A DNA stretch of 64,000 bases from Fibrobacterota bacterium. Lineage in GTDB: Bacteria > Fibrobacterota > Chitinivibrionia > Chitinivibrionales > Chitinispirillaceae. The notes under the pieces are model-generated. The model did no database searches, had not been told where the DNA came from, and saw only the letters and a program-made list of their open reading frames with translations. Location of the stretch: the NCBI GenBank assembly GCA_023412475.1, contig JAEYNR010000013.1:1-64000 (forward strand). The letters run 5' to 3'. Both the position numbers and the translations under genes were made by a program. Within the stretch, counting starts at the first letter, position 1, and every line of letters begins with the position of its first letter. Below, in pieces: positions 9,290-18,089 of this stretch.

Positions 9290-9495
9290 CTTGCATTATG
9301 CTCCAAAATCCCAGGGATTTAGTCTCTTTTCTGTATACCAGACTACTCAAAACTTATAATCCAGAAGAGCTGGGCCATTTCTTAGGTTGGCCCGCAATTT
9401 GCCATCTCATTTTTTTTCAACATCAGCTAAATCTCTTAACTTATATTAATTCAACAGCTAAGCGATTCACTACAATAGCTTGGGCAAGTATTGCA

Positions 9496-9524
9496 TTGAC
9501 ATACAACCCATTGTTGATTATACT
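9496..9524 (+). promoter_or_regulatory. Near-consensus sigma-70 promoter
   Basis: TTGACA at 9496-9501 is followed after exactly 17 bases by TATACT at 9519-9524. This is one mismatch from the full consensus with ideal spacing. Transcription would begin near 9531, about 44 bases before the small Cys-rich gene at 9575, which has a CAGGAG ribosome site. Confidence 0.75.
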
Positions 9525-9574
9525 TTATACATATCTGACGCACTGATAATCAACCACTAATTCAGGAGATCAAT

Positions 9575-9823
9575 ATGCAATTTCTAAAAGTGTCCTGTTC
9601 CCAGTGTTCTCATTATCAGCAATGTTCAAAGAAAACCAGATTTTTTGTAAACTATTGCGGTTCCGATACCAAGAGGCTAAAGGATGATATTCGGAGTGCA
9701 ATAAGCGAATGCAGAAGCCACAGAGGTTCTCTTCTCACAGAAGGCATAAAAGTCCGGCTCCATCCGATCACTTCCAGAACAGACAGCATTGGGGTGAATA
9801 GCCCTTATAAATATTTGCACTGA
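9575..9823 (+). CDS. Small cysteine-rich protein, function unknown
   Basis: This is an 82-residue protein I do not recognise. The N-terminal third holds a CSQCSHYQQC cluster, then another Cys nine residues on in NYCGS, a spacing that could bind zinc or an iron-sulfur centre; a fifth Cys is at ISEC. The C-terminal part is polar and basic. No signal peptide or membrane helix is visible. Support for it being a real gene comes from CAGGAG upstream of the ATG and the near-perfect promoter at 9496-9524. It could equally be a small regulatory or stress protein. Confidence 0.6.
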   Translation: MQFLKVSCSQCSHYQQCSKKTRFFVNYCGSDTKRLKDDIRSAISECRSHRGSLLTEGIKVRLHPITSRTDSIGVNSPYKYLH

Positions 9824-9895
9824 TCAGTATACCATGATATAATTTACCGCTGTAAGAACACTTAAATTGTCACAGTTTTCGCGATTACATTTTCC

Positions 9896-12163
9896 ATGCT
9901 TACAGGGTTATTAGTGAGAGAAAATCTCTGCTTTTTTTTTCGCATTTTTCTGACCGGCGGAATACTTCTTATAATCACTGGTTGTGCCACTACCAGATAT
10001 TCCAAAAAAACGTTTTCAATTGAAAAATCCGACTCTCTTAGTATAAGCGTCGAAACAGAACCGCAGGTCATTTCAAATCAATTTAGTGATAGTGTCAGCA
10101 ATCCAGCGGAGCTTATTAATGCAGCCAGGATTCTCTGTGCTGAGGGAAATTTTATTGGAGCTGATTCTATTATAAAAATCGTTATCGAGTCTGTGGGGCT
10201 TCTTAGCTCCGATTCGATTTCCTATGAGACCTCCCTAAACGATATCGTAGATATTTACACCGAAATCATGCCTGAAGAATATCAGGTTCCCGAAGAGATC
10301 ATAACACTGGTCAATGAGCAGAAGATGTATAAAACTCTGGATTCCATCAGTTTTACCTCTGACAGCTCTTTCATGCAAAGTCTGCTTTGCGGGAAATCGA
10401 CCTCTTATAACTTGCCTGTAGTGTTTAATGAACGTGTTTTGCGAGCTGCCTTCTATTACCATAAAAACCGCAGAACCACTATTGATCACTGGATTCCCCG
10501 AGCCAGTCAATATCTGGCTATCATAAAAAAAATCATTACAGAGCAAGGCCTCCCCGAGGATCTGGCATACCTTCCTCTGATAGAGAGCGGTTTCAGGCCT
10601 AAAGCCTATTCACATGCTCACGCTTCAGGTATTTGGCAGTTTATTCCTTCCACCGGCAAAATCTATGGTTTAAGAAATAATTACTGGTTAGATGAGAGAC
10701 GTGATCCGTTGAAATCGACTGTCGCCGCAGCACGCTACCTCAAGAAACTGTACGGTGACTTTAATGATTGGCATCTAGCCCTTGCTGCCTATAATTGTGG
10801 TGAAGGCGGGCTTGGCAGAGCGATTAAACGTAGTAACAGCAGAAATTACTGGGATCTGAAACTGCCCCGTGAGACAATGAACTACGTTCCGCTTTTTCTT
10901 GCAGCACTTACAATAGCGAAAAACACCTCATGTTTTAATCTGGACAGCCCATCAGATACTGCTACTTTTTTATTTGATACTGTAAAAATCAGCGAATGTA
11001 TAGACTTAAGAGATATTGCAGAGGGAACCGGCATCGACTACGACTCTTTACGCAAATTTAACCCTCATATTCTTCATTGGTGCACACCACCAGATTTGAG
11101 TGACGTTCTTCTCTATCTTCCCAGCGGCTACTCTCAGGCATTTAAAGAGTTTCATGCATCCATTCCAGATTCCAAAAAAGTTAAATGGTACAGATATAAA
11201 ATACAAAGGGGAGATAATATCGGCAGCATAGCCAGACGTTTCAAGGTACCGATAGAGCCGATCAGATCCATAAATAGCTTGAAGAATAACAAGATTATAG
11301 CTGGCAAATATCTTTTCATCCCCATACCTGTAAGCAGACCCAATCCAGTTGAGGAAATTAACGAGCAGGTGGTAAAAAAGCAGACACCTTCAGAAGATCC
11401 TTTAATTAAAAATGGTCAAAAATTTTCTTACCAGGTCAAGACCGGAGATTCGGTGTGGAAAATTTCTGAACTTTTCGGGGTCTCTCCTGATCAGATCTGC
11501 ATGTGGAATAAGTTAAGTGATGATGCCGGGATAAGGGTCGGCCAATTATTGACTCTTTACCAAAGCCCGGCCAACTCACCAGAGAAAAAGAGTCAAAAGC
11601 CCGTACTCTCTGGGGGGCATGTGGAATACAGGGTTCAGTCTGGAGATACTCCTTCCTCTATTGCCAGGAAATTCGCAATGAGTATTGATGAGCTGATTCT
11701 TTTGAATGATCTGGACAGTAAAAAGCCGGTAATTTACACTGATAGAATCCTTGTGGTAAAGAAACCGGTAGATTCTGTCTCTCAGAGCAAACCAGCTCCG
11801 CAAAAGCGGTTGGGAGATAACAGAGGAATGAAGTATCAGGTTTCTACAGGAGAAACACTCTTTGGGATTGCCCGGATTTTTTCAGTTTCGGTTCAGGAAC
11901 TTCGCAATCTGAACGATCTTTCCGAATCATCTGTTATCAAAGCGGGTGACACGCTGTTGATTCCATCTAATACTTTAATTAAGTCAGCCGCTCTGGAATC
12001 CTCTGTAGTATTTTATGAAGTCAAACAGGGTGATAATCTCTGGAGAATAGCAAACTCGTTTGGCATTTCAGTGCAGAATCTATACAAGCACAATAATTTG
12101 AAATCCGATTCGGTTTTGATGCCCGGAGATATCATAAAGGTCGTTCGAGCAGGTGAGATGTGA
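9896..12163 (+). CDS. Membrane-bound lytic murein transglycosylase with five LysM domains (MltD-like)
   Basis: This lipoprotein cuts the glycan strands of peptidoglycan. Its hydrophobic leader ends in a lipobox (LIITGC at about residue 29). A GH23 SLT domain spans roughly residues 190-330, with the catalytic Glu in LIESGF and the conserved GIWQFIPSTG and LALAAYNCGEGG motifs. About five LysM repeats then run to the end (YKIQRGD, YQVKTGD, YRVQSGD, YQVSTGE and YEVKQGD starts), giving peptidoglycan binding. The 755 residues exceed typical two-LysM MltD. The ATG at 9896 lacks a ribosome site; an in-frame GTG at 9914 with CAGGG upstream is an alternative start. It overlaps the next gene by four bases. 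Confidence 0.9.
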   Translation: MLTGLLVRENLCFFFRIFLTGGILLIITGCATTRYSKKTFSIEKSDSLSISVETEPQVISNQFSDSVSNPAELINAARILCAEGNFIGADSIIKIVIESVGLLSSDSISYETSLNDIVDIYTEIMPEEYQVPEEIITLVNEQKMYKTLDSISFTSDSSFMQSLLCGKSTSYNLPVVFNERVLRAAFYYHKNRRTTIDHWIPRASQYLAIIKKIITEQGLPEDLAYLPLIESGFRPKAYSHAHASGIWQFIPSTGKIYGLRNNYWLDERRDPLKSTVAAARYLKKLYGDFNDWHLALAAYNCGEGGLGRAIKRSNSRNYWDLKLPRETMNYVPLFLAALTIAKNTSCFNLDSPSDTATFLFDTVKISECIDLRDIAEGTGIDYDSLRKFNPHILHWCTPPDLSDVLLYLPSGYSQAFKEFHASIPDSKKVKWYRYKIQRGDNIGSIARRFKVPIEPIRSINSLKNNKIIAGKYLFIPIPVSRPNPVEEINEQVVKKQTPSEDPLIKNGQKFSYQVKTGDSVWKISELFGVSPDQICMWNKLSDDAGIRVGQLLTLYQSPANSPEKKSQKPVLSGGHVEYRVQSGDTPSSIARKFAMSIDELILLNDLDSKKPVIYTDRILVVKKPVDSVSQSKPAPQKRLGDNRGMKYQVSTGETLFGIARIFSVSVQELRNLNDLSESSVIKAGDTLLIPSNTLIKSAALESSVVFYEVKQGDNLWRIANSFGISVQNLYKHNNLKSDSVLMPGDIIKVVRAGEM

Positions 12164-13041
12164 AAAATCTTCAGCGTATTCTGATTCTAATTATATTACT
12201 TTTGCCTGTAATAACAGGTCTGGTGCTTTTGATCGGAGCACCTGGCAAAGTGGCCCCGCCTGCTTCATTTAAAAGACTGGGATTGGTTCGAATTGAAGGA
12301 GTTATTTATAATTCTGAGAGCATTGTTAAACAGTTAAGCTCTTTTAGAACTGACAAAAGTATTGCGGGAATCCTGATAAGGATAAATTCGCCCGGTGGGG
12401 CAACTGCTCCCTCGCAGGAGATTTATCATGAAGTTTTGCGTCTAAAGGATGCAAATAAGCCAATAGTCGTAAGTATGGGAGATATGGCTGCTTCCGGAGG
12501 CTATTACGTTGCCAGCCCTGCAAGATGCATCTTTGCTGATCCGGGTACCTTAACCGGAAGTATCGGGGTGATTTTAACCGTTCCCTTGTACAAAGACCTA
12601 GCCAGCAAAATCGGTGTTCAGATACGTACCCTAAAAGCTGGTAAATTTAAGGATATAGCAAATAACTACCGGGCGATGTCTAATGGTGAAGAGCAGATTC
12701 TCCAATCTCTTCTTGATGACACCCATGACCAGTTCATCAATGATGTAGCCAAAGCCAGAGGAATCGATCGTGATTCAATAAAAAATATCGCAGATGGTCG
12801 AATCTTTACCGGCAGACAGGCCCAGACATTGGGTCTGGTTGATTCTCTGGGAGGATATCTTGATGCCCTCTCATATTTGCGCAAAATCACCAATTCCGCG
12901 CCGAATGCGCGCATTGTTGAGAAAACTGAAAAACTTTCAAACATCAGGGAATGGTTTTTGGAATCAATGGTTCGGATCTTTCCCCAATTATATACCTATC
13001 TTGCTCCATACCGTGCCAGTTATTTACTGAACTTCGAATGA
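12160..13041 (+). CDS. sppA: Signal peptide peptidase SppA, short (67K-less) form
   Basis: This S49 family serine protease digests leftover signal peptides in the membrane. It has 293 residues, the single-domain length seen in Bacillus-type SppA. One N-terminal membrane helix (residues 6-27) is followed by the ClpP-like fold. The nucleophile Ser is in MAASGGYYVASP, and the general-base Lys is in TLKAGKFKDI, giving the Ser-Lys dyad. GTG 12160 overlaps the end of the LysM transglycosylase gene and has AGGTGAG immediately upstream, so the two envelope genes are translationally coupled. Confidence 0.93.
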   Translation: MKNLQRILILIILLLPVITGLVLLIGAPGKVAPPASFKRLGLVRIEGVIYNSESIVKQLSSFRTDKSIAGILIRINSPGGATAPSQEIYHEVLRLKDANKPIVVSMGDMAASGGYYVASPARCIFADPGTLTGSIGVILTVPLYKDLASKIGVQIRTLKAGKFKDIANNYRAMSNGEEQILQSLLDDTHDQFINDVAKARGIDRDSIKNIADGRIFTGRQAQTLGLVDSLGGYLDALSYLRKITNSAPNARIVEKTEKLSNIREWFLESMVRIFPQLYTYLAPYRASYLLNFE

Positions 13042-13186
13042 TTTTACGCTAAAAAGTGTCGAATTCTGCAAAAAAAAGCAGATTACACTGGCCAAATATG
13101 GGTGTCAGGAATAATATTAAGTGTTGAAAATTAAGGTAAATAACTGTTACTAACCGTCACATATCTATATTTTGTAAGGAGGAATC

Positions 13187-13369
13187 ATGAGCATTCAGAA
13201 TCTTTTGGACGAAGTGGAAATTCTCAAGCAGGAATACGAAAAATTCGAACGTGGTAATAAATCTGCTGGTACCCGGGCACGCAAAAGCCTCCAAAGCATT
13301 AAAAAGATTGCTCAGGACCTTCGTGTGGCTATTCAGGATTCCAAAAAAAATGAAACTGAAGCAGAATAA
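13187..13369 (+). CDS. Histone H1-like small DNA-binding protein
   Basis: This 60-residue Lys/Arg-rich protein resembles the histone H1-like (Hc1-related) proteins of Bacteroidetes, Chlamydiae and relatives. The helpful stretch is FERGNKSAGTRARKSLQSI, which matches the family pattern of G-N-K-x-A-G-T-R-x-R-K. The remainder is predicted helical with an acidic tail. It probably compacts DNA or influences gene expression. AAGGAGG lies upstream of the ATG. TTGAAA at 13124-13129 and TTACTA at 13147-13152 with 17-bp spacing could be its promoter, and a good terminator follows it, so it is monocistronic. Confidence 0.8.
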   Translation: MSIQNLLDEVEILKQEYEKFERGNKSAGTRARKSLQSIKKIAQDLRVAIQDSKKNETEAE

Positions 13370-13391
13370 AGCCATATTAGATTTTTTACAC

Positions 13392-13414
13392 AAGGGGATT
13401 TAGTTCCCCTTTTT
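13392..13414 (+). terminator. Intrinsic terminator of the H1-like gene
   Basis: AAGGGGA (13392-13398) pairs with TCCCCTT (13405-13411) across a six-base loop and leads straight into a T-rich run, a classical rho-independent terminator 23 bases after the stop codon. Confidence 0.85.
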
Positions 13415-13553
13415 CATTTTAATACAATAATTTTTATGCCTGCCCGTAGTATAATCCCTTGTGCTTTGTTTAGCCTTTTTTTATATGCAATGCAAACAAA
13501 TAATTAAAATAAACATTTCAACCTATCATCTAAATCAATAATGGTGGTACAGT

Positions 13554-14504
13554 ATGAGTCCTACTAGTGGTACAACAATGTTGGAGGTTTCAAACCTTCA
13601 CAAAAAGTTCGGGTTATTCAGTGCTGTAAAAAACCTGAGCTTTCAAATCCGGAAAGGCGAAATTTTCGGATTTCTGGGTCCCAATGGTGCTGGTAAAACA
13701 ACCACGATGCGTATGGTAACCTGCTACATTCCTCCTTCATCGGGATCTTTCCGGGTTGCGGGACTGGATCCGACTGTTTCCAGTCTGGAGGTGCGTAGAA
13801 AAATCGGTTATCTTCCAGAGCATAATCCCCTCTACAATGATATGACTGTGCTGGAGTATCTTCAGTTTGTTGGAGAGATCCGGGGGATCAAAGGCAGCCG
13901 ACTGCAGAGCCGAATCAATGAGCTGTTCAATATCTGCAGTGTGGGAAATATGTCAGGTCGTATAATCGGCAACCTCTCCAAGGGATATCGACAGAGAGTC
14001 GGTCTGGCTCAGGCATTGATGCACAATCCGGATTTGCTGATTTTAGATGAGCCCATGTCAGGTCTGGATCCTAACCAGATTGTTGAGATTCGTAATCTGA
14101 TTAAGAATCTCGGACAGGAAAAAACCGTCGTCTACTGCTCTCACATCCTCTCAGAAGTTAAAGCAACATGTGACCGTATTCTTATCATCAACGATGGTCA
14201 GATGGTTGCCAGCGGCACTCCCGATGAACTGGTAAACAATGCCGGTAAGGGTAATCGTTACCAGGTACGCATTAAGGGAGATCGTTTCGAAATTGAAAAC
14301 AAACTCTCATCCATTTCCGGAGCCACGGGTGTAAGCATTCTAAATGTCGCATCTGAGTGGGTAACAGCCGAAGTGATGGCATCTCAGGAGGATATCGGGG
14401 AAGCAATTTTTAAGGCTGTTGTTGAAAACGGGATGAGCCTTGCAGAGCTTAAACGCGAATCTGCAAGCTTTGAGGAAGTCTTCACACAACTGACAAGGAA
14501 ATAA
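13554..14504 (+). CDS. gldA: ABC transporter ATP-binding protein, GldA-like
   Basis: This 316-residue ATPase has Walker A GPNGAGKTT at about residue 43, a Q-loop region PEHNPLY, the signature NLSKGYRQRVG (a variant of LSGGQ), Walker B LLILDEPMSGLD and the switch His in YCSHILSE. A DUF4162-like C-terminal extension follows. It is the motor of an exporter with the next two genes. The set GldA, GldF and GldG is required for gliding in Flavobacterium, but homologous operons occur in many non-gliding FCB and deltaproteobacterial genomes, so gliding is only one possibility. An ATG at 13578 is an alternative start. Confidence 0.88.
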   Translation: MSPTSGTTMLEVSNLHKKFGLFSAVKNLSFQIRKGEIFGFLGPNGAGKTTTMRMVTCYIPPSSGSFRVAGLDPTVSSLEVRRKIGYLPEHNPLYNDMTVLEYLQFVGEIRGIKGSRLQSRINELFNICSVGNMSGRIIGNLSKGYRQRVGLAQALMHNPDLLILDEPMSGLDPNQIVEIRNLIKNLGQEKTVVYCSHILSEVKATCDRILIINDGQMVASGTPDELVNNAGKGNRYQVRIKGDRFEIENKLSSISGATGVSILNVASEWVTAEVMASQEDIGEAIFKAVVENGMSLAELKRESASFEEVFTQLTRK

Positions 14505-14506
14505 TC

Positions 14507-15223
14507 ATGGACAACATATTGACCATATTCAAAAAAGAATTCAAAACCTTTTTCATCTCTCCTATCGCCTATATTTTTATTGTTGTTTACCTGGTTGTCA
14601 CTAACTTTCTTTTCTTTCAAAGTTTCTTTCTGATAAATCAGGCGGACATGAGAGGCTACTTCAGTATCCTTCCCTGGATATTTCTGCTTTTTGTCCCTGC
14701 TATTACCATGCGAAGCTGGGCTGAAGAGAAAAAGCTTAAGACTCTGGAGCTGCTTTTGACCTGGCCTCTAAGTGATTATCAGGTAGTTGCAGGTAAATTT
14801 CTGGCTTCTTTCTGTTTTCTTGCAATCACTATTCTTCTTTCAATCTCTGTACCGATTACCATTTCTTTGCTTGGTTCACCCGATCTGGGACCAATAATGG
14901 GCGGCTACATCGGAGCACTGTTAATGGGGGCTGCATATCTGGCTATCGGACTCTGGATCTCTTCTTTTACTGAAAACCAGATAGTTGCCTTTATTCTTGG
15001 AGTGGTGATTACATTTACTCTCTTTATTGTGGGCAATCCATTTGTCACAATGGCCGCACCCTCCATGCTGATACCAGTTCTTAATTATATCGGACTGGGA
15101 AATCATTTTCAAAGCATCGAAAGAGGTGTGATTGACACCAGAGACATCTTGTATTATTTCTCGGTGATCGGCTTTTTTCTCTTTCTTAATGTACAAACAC
15201 TTGGAAGCAGGAAATGGGAATAA
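14507..15223 (+). CDS. gldF: ABC transporter permease, GldF-like
   Basis: This is a 238-residue ABC-2 type membrane protein with six predicted membrane helices. The early motif FFISPIAYIF and the EEKKLKTLELLLTWPLS loop are typical of GldF/NosY-type permeases. It starts two bases after the ATPase gene stop and ends three bases before the GldG-like gene, so the operon is tightly packed. It is slightly shorter at the N-terminus than many homologues but looks complete. It should form the channel with the ATPase encoded just upstream. Confidence 0.88.
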   Translation: MDNILTIFKKEFKTFFISPIAYIFIVVYLVVTNFLFFQSFFLINQADMRGYFSILPWIFLLFVPAITMRSWAEEKKLKTLELLLTWPLSDYQVVAGKFLASFCFLAITILLSISVPITISLLGSPDLGPIMGGYIGALLMGAAYLAIGLWISSFTENQIVAFILGVVITFTLFIVGNPFVTMAAPSMLIPVLNYIGLGNHFQSIERGVIDTRDILYYFSVIGFFLFLNVQTLGSRKWE

Positions 15224-15226
15224 ACT

Positions 15227-16981
15227 ATGGAAGCAAAAAAGATTAAAAATCGCTCTGAAACTCTGATTTTTATACTTGCGGTTCTGGGTATACTGGTAGT
15301 GGTAAACTACTTCGGAGTACGCATGTTTAAAAGAATCGATATGACAGAGGGCAAGGAGTACAGTATCTCTCCTGCCACTAAAAAAATTCTTCAAAAACTG
15401 GATGACATAATCACTATCAAAGTTTTCTTTTCTGAAAACTTACCTCCACATGTCAGCAAAACAGTTACTGATGTAAAAGATATCCTTTCTGAATACAGCG
15501 CTTATGCAGGAAAAAATCTCAGAATTTCCTGGGAAGATCCGGCAAAAAGTGAAGAAGCCGGAAATCTTGCCCGCTCATTGGGGATCCCCGAAGTACAGCT
15601 TCAGACTTTCGAGAAAGATAAAGTTCAGGCAATCAAGGCATACCTGGGAATCGGAATTCTTTTTGCCGACAAGAAAGAATCGATTCCGGTCGTTCAGAAT
15701 CTTCAGAATCTCGAATATGACCTCACCATGGCTATCATGAAGGTATCCAGATCATCAGTTCCCAAAGTTGCGGTCCTGAAAACAGATACCTTTCCTACTC
15801 TTCCGCCTCAGATGCGTGCACAAATGCCTAACAACCCTGAATCTACGGAAGAAAAACTGGCAAAAGTCTTAGAGCAACTACGTACTAATTACGATGTCAG
15901 CACAATCGATCTCTCCAGCGGAACTTCGATTGATTCCACAATCAAGACTCTGGTCATTCCTGGCGGAGAAGCAATGACAGAACGCAAGCTCTTTGAGATT
16001 GACCAGTTCTTTATGAGAGGTGGAAACCTTATAGTTCTGGCCGATGCCGTTACTGTCAATCTGCAATACGGGGCCAATGCAGCTCCCATCCAATCCAAGC
16101 TTCTTGATCTTTTAGAATTCTATGGAGTAAGGGTGGAGAAAAATCTGATACTTGACCCTTCCTGTTCGCAGGTAAGTATTCCTCAGCAGGTTGGACCCTT
16201 TACCATGAATGTAGCGGTTCCTTATCCATATTTTGTCAGACTAGGAGCCGATGGTTTTAAAAAGGAGATCACTGCAGTTTCAACACTCTCCGATGTAATT
16301 TTTCCCTGGGCCAGCAGCCTCACCCTTCTGGTCGATCATCAAGAGTTGGACTCCACTGGTGCCGCTTCAACTCAGGATAGTGTAAAAGGAACTATTATAG
16401 CCCGTTCAACTGAAAAGAGCTGGGCTGTGACCGATCGTTTTGATCTGAATCCACAGCAGCAGTGGGCTCCGCCAGCAGGCAATCTGAAACAGTATAATCT
16501 TGCTGCCTATCTTAACGGCAACTTTAAAAGCTATTTCTCAGGGAAATCTGTACCTCCTGTGAAATCAGATGCTGGCGACACCTTGAGCCAGATCAGCCTC
16601 AACCAAGATGCCGAAGATGCCAACCGGGAGATTGTTCCATCCAATACAGATGGACATCTGGTTGTCATCGGTGATGCAGATTTCATTTCAGGGCAAAATG
16701 CCTCAGCTCCGGGCAATACCACAATGCTTTTAAACCTAGTAGACTGGTTGTCTCTTGATGACAATCTGATCACTATCCGCTCGCGGGCGCTTAAGGATCG
16801 CACAATAGAGTCAGACCTTCTTAAGGAAGAATCGAAAGCACCAAATATTATTCGTCTGGTCAATGTAGTAGGTATGCCATTACTGGTGGCAATTGTTGGT
16901 CTTTTAATTTTCATAAACAGAAGAGAACATCTTCCGGTAACTGTAGCAACTAACAACAAAACGGAGAATACAGGCAAATGA
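15227..16981 (+). CDS. gldG: GldG-family ABC-associated transmembrane protein
   Basis: This 584-residue protein has one membrane helix near the N-terminus (about residues 15-32), a large extracytoplasmic region, and a second helix near residues 545-565. This is the layout of GldG and of the auxiliary ABC component family. Diagnostic features are the N-terminal DMTEGKEYSISPATKKILQ segment and the STIKTLVIPGGEAMTE and NLIVLADAV stretch of the periplasmic domain. It probably forms a stalk or substrate-handling part of the exporter. It overlaps the DUF4340 gene by four bases. Confidence 0.85.
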   Translation: MEAKKIKNRSETLIFILAVLGILVVVNYFGVRMFKRIDMTEGKEYSISPATKKILQKLDDIITIKVFFSENLPPHVSKTVTDVKDILSEYSAYAGKNLRISWEDPAKSEEAGNLARSLGIPEVQLQTFEKDKVQAIKAYLGIGILFADKKESIPVVQNLQNLEYDLTMAIMKVSRSSVPKVAVLKTDTFPTLPPQMRAQMPNNPESTEEKLAKVLEQLRTNYDVSTIDLSSGTSIDSTIKTLVIPGGEAMTERKLFEIDQFFMRGGNLIVLADAVTVNLQYGANAAPIQSKLLDLLEFYGVRVEKNLILDPSCSQVSIPQQVGPFTMNVAVPYPYFVRLGADGFKKEITAVSTLSDVIFPWASSLTLLVDHQELDSTGAASTQDSVKGTIIARSTEKSWAVTDRFDLNPQQQWAPPAGNLKQYNLAAYLNGNFKSYFSGKSVPPVKSDAGDTLSQISLNQDAEDANREIVPSNTDGHLVVIGDADFISGQNASAPGNTTMLLNLVDWLSLDDNLITIRSRALKDRTIESDLLKEESKAPNIIRLVNVVGMPLLVAIVGLLIFINRREHLPVTVATNNKTENTGK

Positions 16982-18024
16982 AAGGTAATAAACTATTCTA
17001 CGCAGTTGTTATACTGGTTATAGCCGTATTAACTATTGTAATAAGTGAAAACCTAAGTAAGAAATCACCTTCAGAGAGTGAGAAAAAGTTCTTTCCCAAC
17101 CTGTCGGAGTCTTCAATTTCCGCAATTTCCATAAAGGACTCCAATGATTCTGTCAGAGTTCGCCGTAAAGGTGATATCTGGGTTGTTGACGCATATCAGG
17201 CAGCATCGGCTCCTTCCGGTTTACCAATTGAAGCCGATTCGTCTAAACCTGCTGTCAATAGTAAAATCTATCAGGCTGATAGTGCATCCATAAGCTCTGT
17301 TCTGGAAAAAATCCTGAAGATGGAGAAGGGTGTTTTGATCTCTGATAATCAGGAAAAACAGTCTATCTTCGAAGTAGACAGTGCAAAAGGGACACTGGTG
17401 GAGCTCTGGGATGCAACCGGAAAAGCCCTCGGATCATTCCGTATCGGTAAAAATGGAGCAGACTGGAGCAGCAACTACATTCGTATGACCGGCTCCAATT
17501 CTGTTTATATGGCGGGTGGTTCGCTTCGCCATTCATTCTTTTCCGATCAGAAAAGATGGCGCGATAAGACTATCACCAGTTTCGATAAATCCACGGTTAA
17601 AAGGATTTCGCTGATCAGAAAAGATGGTGCATCTGTTGCTGTTGCTAAAGCCGACACCGGCAGTGCATGGAATATCGTGGAACCTAACCAGGCTGTTGCA
17701 AAAGCCGATCAGGTCGATGAAATCCTTAATGCCACTAATCGTCTTAACGCTGTTGATTTCGAGGAATCAGAAGTCAGCGATTCTGTGATGGGTTTCACTC
17801 AGCCGGAACTGACTGTGGTGATTGGTTTTCCCAACGATGCCACCAGAAAGATTATCTTCGGATCCAAAGATCAAAACAACAGGTATCGTGCTCGCACAGA
17901 TGGAAAGGAACATGTGTTCCTGGTCAACGAGAGTGAGTTTGATAAGTTAAACAAGGATCTGGAAAAGCTGACCGATAAAGAGGCCTCCGAAGAAACTTCT
18001 GAAGCATCAAAAACAAAGAAATAG
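16978..18024 (+). CDS. DUF4340 domain protein, fourth gene of the Gld-like ABC operon
   Basis: This 348-residue protein has a single N-terminal membrane helix (residues 7-24), followed by a secreted region with repeated beta-rich segments. The pattern IGKNGADWSSNYIRMTGSNS with SLRHSFFSDQKRWRDKTI matches DUF4340, a family found almost exclusively next to GldG-type genes. The C-terminal 20 residues are charged and low complexity. It overlaps the preceding gene by ATGA and is closed by a strong terminator, so it is the last member of a four-gene exporter operon. Its molecular role is unknown. Confidence 0.8.
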   Translation: MKGNKLFYAVVILVIAVLTIVISENLSKKSPSESEKKFFPNLSESSISAISIKDSNDSVRVRRKGDIWVVDAYQAASAPSGLPIEADSSKPAVNSKIYQADSASISSVLEKILKMEKGVLISDNQEKQSIFEVDSAKGTLVELWDATGKALGSFRIGKNGADWSSNYIRMTGSNSVYMAGGSLRHSFFSDQKRWRDKTITSFDKSTVKRISLIRKDGASVAVAKADTGSAWNIVEPNQAVAKADQVDEILNATNRLNAVDFEESEVSDSVMGFTQPELTVVIGFPNDATRKIIFGSKDQNNRYRARTDGKEHVFLVNESEFDKLNKDLEKLTDKEASEETSEASKTKK

Positions 18025-18054
18025 TAATCGATAAATTTGTCTTATTGAGCTGCT

Positions 18055-18086
18055 AAGCCTGTACTTTAAAAGTACAGGCTTTTTTT
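18055..18086 (+). terminator. Strong intrinsic terminator of the Gld-like operon
   Basis: AAGCCTGTACTTT (18055-18067) and AAAGTACAGGCTT (18069-18081) are perfect inverted repeats, and the stem runs into an unbroken T tract. This cleanly ends the four-gene operon. Confidence 0.93.
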
Positions 18087-18089
18087 ACA

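Noticed and set aside
9298..9546. 82-codon open frame between rnfB and the small Cys-rich gene
   Set aside because: No ribosome site, no family resemblance, and its end overlaps the strong promoter at 9496-9524, which is better explained as control DNA.
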